Shown here piece after piece: positions 1-5,634 of a DNA stretch of 9,386 bases (position 1 is the first letter of the stretch; each line of letters starts with the position of its first letter). Location: positions 1 to 9,386 of the forward strand of contig QGUY01000153.1 of assembly GCA_003242315.1 (NCBI GenBank). Reading direction: 5' to 3'. Both the position numbers and the translations under genes were made by a program. Source of the DNA: Bacteroidota bacterium (GTDB lineage Bacteria > Bacteroidota > Bacteroidia > Cytophagales > Cyclobacteriaceae). The notes under the pieces are model-generated. The model was given only the letters and a program-made list of their open reading frames with translations. It ran no database searches and was not told the origin of the DNA.

Positions 1-113
1 GCTCCCTTCTTAGCTCCCTGCCACGTCATGATCTCGGTGGTTCCGATTATTCCGGACTTCTGAGAGCAACCGGAAAGCCAAAACAAAACAATAAGGGCTC
101 CAAACGCCTTCAT
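1..113 (-). CDS. lipoprotein, N-terminal part only (possible polysaccharide deacetylase)
   Basis: An ATG at 113-111 opens a reading frame that stays open to the left edge and gives 37 complete residues. The first 16 form a clear lipoprotein signal: MKAF, a hydrophobic stretch, then the lipobox LSGC with Cys16 as the lipidation site. The start overlaps the stop of the preceding DUF2231-like gene in an ATGA arrangement, which supports translational coupling and this start. The last visible residues, TEIMTWQGAKKGA, resemble the lead-in to the catalytic domain of lipid-anchored polysaccharide deacetylases, where a W-x-x-x-KKGA segment comes just before the TFDD motif. That motif would lie outside the window, so the enzymatic call is only a guess; the lipoprotein call is firm. 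Confidence 0.72.
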   Translation of the reverse strand, partial: MKAFGALIVLFWLSGCSQKSGIIGTTEIMTWQGAKKG

Positions 114-367
114 GAGTGAGGTTTGGGCGCCTCCGATTTTGAATCGATCTTCACCAGGTCGATAAGTCCGTAGACTATCGCGAGTACACTCACGGCGAGG
201 GCGGCGCCGTGGGCGTACAGACCGGCGTCGGCCAGGGCAGGATTATCGTGTCGATTCCCCAGCCAGTACATGACCAGTCCGAAGGGGTAGAGGGCAACAG
301 GAAAGTGCACGAGCATCGGATGGAACCGATGGTGGCCCAGCCGACCGCGGAGGAGATCAACCTTCAT
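110..367 (-). CDS. short DUF2231-like membrane protein
   Basis: This is an 85-residue protein if translation begins at the ATG at 367-365. A longer in-frame version from 421 exists, but its first 18 residues lie inside the end of the upstream gene and are not membrane-like, so the inner ATG is preferred. It follows the upstream TGA by a single base, which fits coupled translation. The segment RFHPMLVHFPVALYPFG (residues 14-30) is the signature of DUF2231 membrane proteins, with a His-Pro and a His-Phe-Pro at the start of the first helix. Two helices are visible, about 19-36 and 54-71. Usual DUF2231 domains have four helices, so this is about half the usual size. The function of the family is not established; a redox or haem-related role is sometimes suspected from its histidines. 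The C-terminus is short, charged and probably cytoplasmic. Confidence 0.75.
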   Translation of the reverse strand: MKVDLLRGRLGHHRFHPMLVHFPVALYPFGLVMYWLGNRHDNPALADAGLYAHGAALAVSVLAIVYGLIDLVKIDSKSEAPKPHS

Positions 368-368
368 G

Positions 369-722
369 TCAGAGCACTGCAAAAAGGAGGATGAGGAAGG
401 CCACCACAGCGGCGCCGGCATGCACCACAGCCAGGGCCTTGGGTACGGGCTTCTTCTGGAGGTCTTGCGAGATCAATACAAATCCGCCCAGGGCTGCGAT
501 GACGAAGAGTACCAGGCTGGAGACCGGGACCGCCGCCGCCTCGTTAACGTAGCGAAGGATCAGGAGCACCAGGGCAATAGCGGCGAGTCCCCCGTGAATA
601 AATAGGAACGCGCGTGAGGGGGTTTTACCCTGAAGGATGGGGATGATGAGCGTCAGGCCGAACACCGCGGCCACGGCGAAGAGTACGATAATGGTGATCA
701 TAGGCTGTAAGGTTTTGGCCAT
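369..722 (-). CDS. four-helix membrane protein with internal duplication
   Basis: The 117-residue protein is almost entirely hydrophobic, with four predicted helices at about 8-29, 38-57, 67-86 and 96-117. Residues 10-59 align without gaps to 68-117 at a fixed offset of 58, with 17 identities in 50 positions, including LQ-x-K (30-33 and 88-91), Ala38/Ala96 and a histidine in each second helix (His43/His101). The protein is therefore two tandem copies of a two-helix unit. The H-x-G-x-A pattern of the second helix resembles the last helix of DUF2231-type proteins, and the next gene encodes a half-size DUF2231 protein one base downstream, so the two may form one membrane complex. I do not recognise a named family. 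An alternative start is Met8. No Shine-Dalgarno sequence is visible. Confidence 0.7.
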   Translation of the reverse strand: MAKTLQPMITIIVLFAVAAVFGLTLIIPILQGKTPSRAFLFIHGGLAAIALVLLILRYVNEAAAVPVSSLVLFVIAALGGFVLISQDLQKKPVPKALAVVHAGAAVVAFLILLFAVL

Positions 723-963
723 TAGATGATCCGTACGAGAAAGGGATACAGCGCTTCTACGCGGTACAAATTCTTAACTCAAGTTAACATTTATGTAAAA
801 TCATTTAAAATGCTGTATAACAACCGATAATAAGCATACATATGTATCAAAACATTAACTTGAATTCAATGTATGGAAGGAATGGCGGTTGTCAACTTTT
901 TGAGTTGGCATTCCACCGAAATCGATATCTTGGGGCCTAACCCTTACCAATCCGAACCTGTAC
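723..963. promoter_or_regulatory. divergent intergenic region with probable promoters
   Basis: These 241 bases separate the leftward membrane-protein genes from the rightward transporter genes, so at least two promoters should lie here. The centre, about 770-880, is strongly AT-rich, unlike the flanking genes. For the rightward genes TATCTTGG at 926-933 is one base away from the Bacteroidota -7 element TAnnTTTG, with a GTTG at 904-907 placed 18 bases upstream as a possible -33 element; this match is weak. For the leftward genes no convincing element was found. A small hairpin, CAACT-ttttg-AGTTG, lies at 893-907. No small gene or tRNA was seen. Confidence 0.45.
774..869. repeat. cluster of short palindromes, possible operators
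   Basis: Several perfect symmetrical elements crowd the AT-rich part of the divergent spacer. TTAACT-ca-AGTTAA lies at 774-787. CATTT-a-AAATG lies at 802-812. ATACATATGTAT, a 12-base perfect palindrome, lies at 836-847. TTGAATTCAA lies at 860-869. In addition TCAAGTTAA at 779-787 is the reverse complement of TTAACTTGA at 855-863, giving a pair of arms about 67 bases apart. Such elements may be dimeric regulator sites, but AT-rich DNA yields short palindromes by chance and no regulator gene is in the window, so this is a suggestion only. Confidence 0.3.
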
Positions 964-2295
964 ATGTACACGCTGCTGATTGTCATCGTTTCGCTGGCCC
1001 TGATCCTGGTGGCCATCATGAAATTTGACATCCACCCCTTCCTGGCCTTGTTCGTCGGGGCATTGACTTATGGACTGCTGGCCGGAATGCATGGTCCCGA
1101 CATCATAAGGTCCGTCAATGAAGGTTTTGGAAATGTATTGGGCAGGATCGGCATACTTATCCTCCTCGGGGTGATGATAGGAACTTTCCTGGAGCGGACG
1201 GGGGGAGCGATGGTGATTGCGCAACGTGTGCTACGGCTCATCGGCGAAAAGGCTGTGACGCTCTCCATGATGATCACCGGTTTCATCCTTTCGATACCGG
1301 TGTTTGGCGATAGCGCTTTTATCATCATGCACCCCATAAACAAGTCACTTTCGTTCAAGGCCAAGGTCCCCTTTGCCGCTACAACAATTGCACTCACGCT
1401 GGGCCTTTCATCAACCCACTCCCTGGTACCGCCTACGCCGGGTCCGATTGCGGCGGCCGGTATCCTTGGAGCCGACCTGGGGCAGGTGATATTCTGGGGG
1501 ATCATTATCGCCGCGGTTGCCCTGATCCCCTGCTTTTTCTTCGTCCGTTACTACGTTTCACGGATACCTTTGGTGCCTGTCTTCACCGAATCGGACAACG
1601 TCGAACAGGCCACGCGATATCCTTCCCTTGGGAAGTCCGCGCTGCCGATCATCGTTCCGATTCTCCTCATTGTGTTGGGGTCCATTGCCTCATATCCTTC
1701 CAAGCCGTTCGGCGATGGTGCATTGGCCTCGGTACTTCTGTTCATCGGCAATCCTATGATGGCCCTGTTGATCGGACTTTTCCTGTCGTTCCTGCTCCCC
1801 GAGAAGTTTGACCGCAAGCTTTTGTCGTCCACTGGGTGGATTGGGCAATCAGTCGTTACCGCCGCACCCATCATTCTCATTACGGGGGCCGGCGGCGTCT
1901 TTGGCGCGATGCTTCAGAATTCCGGGTTGGGCGATTTGGTCAGCAAGAACCTGGCCGGGGCAGAGTGGGGGATATTCCTGCCGTTCATCATGGCGTTTGC
2001 CCTCAAGACAGCCCAGGGGTCGTCCACCGTGGCGATAATTACCACGGCATCGGTAATGCTGCCTCTTCTTGGGTCGCTTGGGCTGGACACGGAAATGATG
2101 AAGGTGTTTACCGTTCTCGCGATCGGGGCCGGGGCGATAGCCATATCCCATGCCAACGACAGTTTCTTCTGGGTGATGACCCAGATGACCGGGATGAGCA
2201 TCAAACAAGGTAATAAGGCCCACAGCGCAGGCACGTTCATTCTATCGGTGTCGGCCATCCTCATGATCTATGTGCTCACACTGATCTTTACGTAG
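964..2295 (+). CDS. GntP-family gluconate/sugar-acid permease
   Basis: This 443-residue integral membrane protein has the usual length of GntP-family permeases (E. coli members are near 440-450). These are proton-driven importers of gluconate and related hydroxy or amino acids. Family signatures are visible in order: IPVFGDSAF at 111-119, THSLVPPTPGP at 151-161, ITGAGGVFGAML at 306-317, QGSSTVAIITTA at 351-362 and HANDSFFW at 396-403. Hydrophobic segments cover most of the length, consistent with 12 or more helices. The ATG at 964 gives a first helix immediately and no earlier start is plausible; no Shine-Dalgarno sequence precedes it. It is the first gene of a two-gene rightward unit and faces a sugar-oxidation cluster that includes a gluconate-dehydrogenase-like SDR, which supports an aldonate or similar acid as substrate. 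The family also includes D-serine and fructuronate transporters, so the substrate is not proven. Confidence 0.9.
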   Translation: MYTLLIVIVSLALILVAIMKFDIHPFLALFVGALTYGLLAGMHGPDIIRSVNEGFGNVLGRIGILILLGVMIGTFLERTGGAMVIAQRVLRLIGEKAVTLSMMITGFILSIPVFGDSAFIIMHPINKSLSFKAKVPFAATTIALTLGLSSTHSLVPPTPGPIAAAGILGADLGQVIFWGIIIAAVALIPCFFFVRYYVSRIPLVPVFTESDNVEQATRYPSLGKSALPIIVPILLIVLGSIASYPSKPFGDGALASVLLFIGNPMMALLIGLFLSFLLPEKFDRKLLSSTGWIGQSVVTAAPIILITGAGGVFGAMLQNSGLGDLVSKNLAGAEWGIFLPFIMAFALKTAQGSSTVAIITTASVMLPLLGSLGLDTEMMKVFTVLAIGAGAIAISHANDSFFWVMTQMTGMSIKQGNKAHSAGTFILSVSAILMIYVLTLIFT

Positions 2296-2311
2296 CCTAA
2301 GTCGGGGTCGC

Positions 2312-3652
2312 ATGGACAACTATTCGATATCAGCAGCGACCATTCGTGAAGCGCCCGTCACTGCTGCGCAACGCCTGCGATTCCTCGGTCCGGGCTTTAT
2401 CCTTTCCGCTTCCATTGTAGGTTCCGGCGAGCTCATTGCGACGACCACGCTGGGGGCGCAGGCGGGGTTCGTAGCCTTTTGGGTGATCATTGTCAGCTGC
2501 CTGGTCAAGGTTGCCGTGCAACTCGAGTTTGGACGCCACACAATCCTTACAGGCGCAACGGCCATGCAGATATTCAATAGACTGCCGGGGCCCAAAGTGG
2601 GCAAGGGACGATGGAGTGTATGGCTGGTGTTGCTGATGATGCTGCTGAAGGTCGTGCAACTCGGCGGCATGCTGGGCAGTGCGGCCATTGTGCTGCACAT
2701 GCTGTTTGACGGCATGCCGGTGTGGATATGGGTGGCACTCCTGGCGTTAACGATATCCCTTCTGATCTACCGCGGCTATTACCGGATTGTTGAGAAGACC
2801 TCTTTGTGGATGATCGGGATGTTTACGGCCATGACACTCATCTCGGTCATCGCCCTCACATTCACGCCATATGGATATACCTTTAGTGAGGTCATGTCCG
2901 GCCTGACATTCCGGCTCCCGCCGGAGGTCGTTGCCGTTGCCATCGGTGCCTTTGGCATCACCGGTGTGGGCAGCGACGAAATCCTGGCGTACAACTATTG
3001 GTGCATAGAGAAGGGCTATGCCGCCTATGCGGGTCCGCGCGAAGACTCGGAGGCGTGGCGCCGCCGCGCTGCCGGATGGATACGCGTGATGCACCTCGAC
3101 GCCTTCCTGGCCATGGTCATCTATACCATTGTTACGGCTGCTTTCTACCTGCTCGGTGCATCGGTGTTGCACGACCAGGGCGCTATACCTTCAGGCAATC
3201 AATTGATCGCGACTGTTTCTCTTATATACACCGAAACGCTGGGTCCTGGTGTTCGCAACGCCTATCTCATCGGAGCGTTCTTTGTGCTGTATTCAAGTGT
3301 GTTCGCGTCGCTCGCAGCGTGGACGAGGCTATATGGTGACATCTTTGGTCAGTTGGGCTGGATCGACTTCCACGATCGGCAAGAGCGTGCGAAGGTCGTT
3401 CGCATCCTGGCGTGGGTACTTCCGATTGTGTGGGCTTCCGTATATCTCTTCATCGAGCTCCCGGTATTCATGATCCTCTTCGGCGGCGCCGTCGGCTCCG
3501 TATTGCTACTGCTCCTTCTGTACGCCGTCATTCACACCCGCTATTCCGCGCTACGCGCCGAAAAGACCAGCATTCCATATAGTATTCTCTTTTGGATAAG
3601 TGCAGTAGCGATACTGGCAGTAGCGGTCTACGGAATCGGTGCGATTGTTTAA
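2312..3652 (+). CDS. Nramp-fold transporter lacking canonical metal motifs
   Basis: The 446-residue protein has about 11 helices and the overall layout of the Nramp (SLC11) family, a LeuT-fold group that normally imports Mn2+ or Fe2+ with protons. The GPGFI opening of helix 1 (26-30) is as in Nramp. The metal-binding motif DPGN of helix 1 is however replaced by VGSGE (36-40), and the helix 6 motif normally containing MPH is replaced by VGSDE (219-223), followed by ILAYNYW. Helices 1 and 6 are symmetry-related in this fold, so the matching G-S-x-E in both looks like a rebuilt central site with two glutamates (Glu40 and Glu223). It starts 16 bases after the GntP stop and is probably co-transcribed. 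Divergent Nramp relatives include Mg2+ transporters (NRMT), but this motif pair differs and the substrate could be another cation or an organic solute. The loop at 237-258 is highly charged. Confidence 0.82.
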   Translation: MDNYSISAATIREAPVTAAQRLRFLGPGFILSASIVGSGELIATTTLGAQAGFVAFWVIIVSCLVKVAVQLEFGRHTILTGATAMQIFNRLPGPKVGKGRWSVWLVLLMMLLKVVQLGGMLGSAAIVLHMLFDGMPVWIWVALLALTISLLIYRGYYRIVEKTSLWMIGMFTAMTLISVIALTFTPYGYTFSEVMSGLTFRLPPEVVAVAIGAFGITGVGSDEILAYNYWCIEKGYAAYAGPREDSEAWRRRAAGWIRVMHLDAFLAMVIYTIVTAAFYLLGASVLHDQGAIPSGNQLIATVSLIYTETLGPGVRNAYLIGAFFVLYSSVFASLAAWTRLYGDIFGQLGWIDFHDRQERAKVVRILAWVLPIVWASVYLFIELPVFMILFGGAVGSVLLLLLLYAVIHTRYSALRAEKTSIPYSILFWISAVAILAVAVYGIGAIV

Positions 3653-3687
3653 GTTAGTCCCCTAAAGGGGCCCAGCGCGCGTTATGC
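3653..3687. terminator. possible weak terminator between convergent genes
   Basis: The 35 bases between the convergent stops of the Nramp-like gene and the SDR contain CCCCT-aa-AGGGG at 3659-3670, a short GC-rich hairpin that reads the same on both strands. A GC alternation, GCGCGCG-like, follows at 3675-3681. There is no T run on either side, so it is not a classic Rho-independent terminator. The position between convergent genes makes a bidirectional transcription stop the natural expectation. Confidence 0.3.
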
Positions 3688-4461
3688 TCACTTAGCCGTC
3701 CACCCTCCATCCACCGTCACCATCGATCCAATCATATAACTCGCCGCGGGACTGGCCAAAAATATCGCGGCGCCCTGGATTTCGCGCAGTTCGCCCCAAC
3801 GGCCCAGTGCAGTCGCGCCAACGACAAATTTCTTGGCTTCTTCCGTATCGGCGATGGGAATGTTCATTTCAGTGAGAAATGGTCCGGGACAAATAGCGTT
3901 CACGTTAATATTGTACGGTGCCAGTTCCAGGCCAAGAGCTCTCGTCATTTGCACCACCGCACCCTTGCTGGACGTGTAGGGAGTTCGGTTTGAAAGGCCA
4001 ACAACGCCAAGGGTACTCGCCATATTGATGATATTGCCCCGACGGTTTTTCTTCATATGAGGCACCACCGCGCGGCAGCAGAGCCACGTTCCGTTCACGT
4101 TGACATTCATGACCTTGTTGAAATCATCAAGCGTTACCTCATCAATAGGACCGCGGATGTTGATTCCTGCACTGTTGATGAGGATATCGACCTTGCCGAA
4201 ATATTCGATCGCAGCGTTGACCATGGCCTCTGCTTCGCGCTGTACGGTGATGTCTGCGGCAAATGATTCTGCACGGACGCCGTACTCAGACGCGATTTGA
4301 CGCGCCGCAGTCTTTCCGTCTTCTGCCGTACGGTTGACGAGCATTACATCCGCGCCGGCTGACGCCAGCCCTTCAGCCATTGCAAGTCCAAGTCCCTTCG
4401 ATCCGCCGGTGATTATCGCGGATTTGCCGGTCAGGTCAAATTGTTTAATTCCAGGAAGCAT
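3688..4461 (-). CDS. short-chain dehydrogenase, gluconate 5-dehydrogenase-like
   Basis: A 257-residue classical SDR of normal length, with no signal peptide and hence cytoplasmic. The Rossmann nucleotide loop is TGGSKGLG (18-25), the structural NNAG motif appears as NSAG (96-99), and the catalytic set is Asn near 119-121, Ser149, Tyr162 and Lys166 with the normal 13- and 4-residue spacings. The second strand ends in VNRT (42-45) rather than an acidic residue, which in this family favours NADP(H). PGPFLTEMN (192-200) and VDGGWTAK at the C-terminus resemble gluconate 5-dehydrogenase and 2-deoxy-gluconate 3-dehydrogenase enzymes, which interconvert a sugar acid and its keto acid. It is last in the leftward cluster and lies opposite a GntP permease, which supports a sugar-acid role. 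Substrate within the SDR family cannot be fixed by sequence alone. The leader holds a heptamer repeat right before the start. Confidence 0.87.
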   Translation of the reverse strand: MLPGIKQFDLTGKSAIITGGSKGLGLAMAEGLASAGADVMLVNRTAEDGKTAARQIASEYGVRAESFAADITVQREAEAMVNAAIEYFGKVDILINSAGINIRGPIDEVTLDDFNKVMNVNVNGTWLCCRAVVPHMKKNRRGNIINMASTLGVVGLSNRTPYTSSKGAVVQMTRALGLELAPYNINVNAICPGPFLTEMNIPIADTEEAKKFVVGATALGRWGELREIQGAAIFLASPAASYMIGSMVTVDGGWTAK

Positions 4462-4466
4462 CGGGA

Positions 4467-4515
4467 GATTTGGGATTAGTGACTAGTGATTTGTGATTTT
4501 TGATTTGTGATTTGG
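4467..4515. repeat. seven tandem heptanucleotide repeats in SDR leader
   Basis: Seven units of exactly seven bases lie in phase. Read on the plus strand they are GATTTGG, GATTAGT, GACTAGT, GATTTGT, GATTTTT, GATTTGT and GATTTGG, so the consensus is GATTTGT with few substitutions and no indels. The array ends five bases upstream of the SDR start codon at 4461-4459, so on the coding strand it forms the leader just before the ATG (units such as ACAAATC). It fills most of the 77-base gap between the TIM-barrel gene and the SDR. The function is unknown; it could be a regulator-binding array, an unstable repeat that tunes expression, or a decayed intergenic repeat. Confidence 0.8.
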
Positions 4516-4538
4516 TGCCAGGATTAAGTTGGGTGCTG

Positions 4539-5615
4539 TTATAATGAGTGCACGTATCGGAACGATTCCAAAATGTTCTCTTCTTCCACGGCAAGCCGTT
4601 CCTCCGGGGACAGCTGTGACACCGTGGGAAGCGCAGACTTAAATCGCTTTGTCTTAACCATCCTCAAAGTATTTGCGAGTTCTCTTCCGCTGACACCGTC
4701 GAAGACGTTCCAATATACATCGGTGAGACACGGAATCTTTAACGGGTCACGGGTGATCATCTCGAGGTTGAAGGTAATCGAGGGGTTGTGTTTCCGGCAG
4801 GTTTCAAACATCGTGGGCAGGTCAAGTAACCCCTGTCCGAGCGGCACCTCCGACAACAAGAAGCCATCTTCATATTCGGCAACGCCCATGTCTTTCACAT
4901 GAGTCGTGAACGCCCGTGGTGCGAGGGTGTTCAGCACATCCATTGGATCTTCGATTAACGAAATGCTATTGCCAAAGTCGAGCGTAACGCCGAGCCATTC
5001 GCTCCCAATCATATCGAGAATCTCAATCAATTCAGCCGCGCGCCAGTCTTTGTGATTTTCCACGGCGAGCTTCACCTTGTGCTTCCGCACGATGGGCTCT
5101 GCGCGCTTAAGTGCCGCTATCGCGTCCTTCCTGAATTCAGCAAATTCCGCTGCCGTATGAAAATTCTCATACCGTCGTCCGCTCAGGCATACCGTCCTGA
5201 TAACCATGGCGCCAGCTGCTTTGGCGCTGGCTACATCGCGATCGAAGGCCTCCACATCTGCATCCGTTGCGGGCAGCCAGATCGATCCTTCCAGGTACAT
5301 GCCCAGCTTTTCATTGGCATTGTTAAATCTCTTCACAAAGTCTTTGTCCCAGCCCCTGACCATCACCTGGATGCCCTTTGCCCCAATGGTGTGACAATGC
5401 TGTAACATGTCGATGGCGTCTTTGAAGCCGGGATACTTGGCGCTGGGTACCTTTGAATTCCAGCGGCTCGCGTACGAATGAACAACCACACCCATATCGT
5501 AGGTGCGCTGAGCTTTTCCAATATCTTTCATAGACAAATGTATTGCACCGGCTGCAGCGAGCTGGAGAAATGCGCGCCGGCCGATTCTGTGGTTGGGTAT
5601 ATCGTTTTCCTTCAT
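4539..5615 (-). CDS. Tat-exported xylose-isomerase-like TIM-barrel protein
   Basis: This 358-residue protein belongs to the sugar phosphate isomerase/epimerase-like TIM-barrel group. Its N-terminus carries a twin-arginine signal, IGRRAFLQLAAAGA (11-24), so the folded enzyme is probably exported with a bound metal. Four candidate metal ligands appear in the expected order and spacing: Glu186 in VENHKD, Asp213 in LDFGN, His239 in THVKD and Glu285 in NLEMI, with His188 close to the first. Members isomerise or epimerise free sugars and keto sugars, or carry out eliminations on 3-keto glycosides; which one applies here is unknown. It starts 19 bases after the PVC-type dehydrogenase gene, in the same leftward cluster with a Gfo/Idh/MocA protein, a combination seen in sugar-processing clusters. 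The charged C-terminal tail (about 333-358) extends beyond the barrel. Confidence 0.85.
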   Translation of the reverse strand: MKENDIPNHRIGRRAFLQLAAAGAIHLSMKDIGKAQRTYDMGVVVHSYASRWNSKVPSAKYPGFKDAIDMLQHCHTIGAKGIQVMVRGWDKDFVKRFNNANEKLGMYLEGSIWLPATDADVEAFDRDVASAKAAGAMVIRTVCLSGRRYENFHTAAEFAEFRKDAIAALKRAEPIVRKHKVKLAVENHKDWRAAELIEILDMIGSEWLGVTLDFGNSISLIEDPMDVLNTLAPRAFTTHVKDMGVAEYEDGFLLSEVPLGQGLLDLPTMFETCRKHNPSITFNLEMITRDPLKIPCLTDVYWNVFDGVSGRELANTLRMVKTKRFKSALPTVSQLSPEERLAVEEENILESFRYVHSL

Positions 5616-5634
5616 GCAGGTGTTTGTAGCAGAA

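Noticed and set aside
381..393. AAAAAGGAGG directly followed by ATG on the plus strand, a strong-looking ribosome site
   Set aside because: There is no spacing between the purine run and the ATG, other genes here lack Shine-Dalgarno sites, and the frame lies antisense to the two membrane-protein genes.
1068..1505. 145-residue open frame on the minus strand inside the permease gene
   Set aside because: It is the antisense shadow of a well-supported GntP gene, with no recognisable domain and a composition set by the opposite strand.
4467..4515. Repeat array considered as a CRISPR remnant
   Set aside because: The units are seven bases long and contiguous without spacers, which is a simple tandem repeat.
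5052..5405. 117-residue plus-strand frame inside the TIM-barrel gene
   Set aside because: It is antisense to conserved barrel strands including the metal-ligand region and has no family features.
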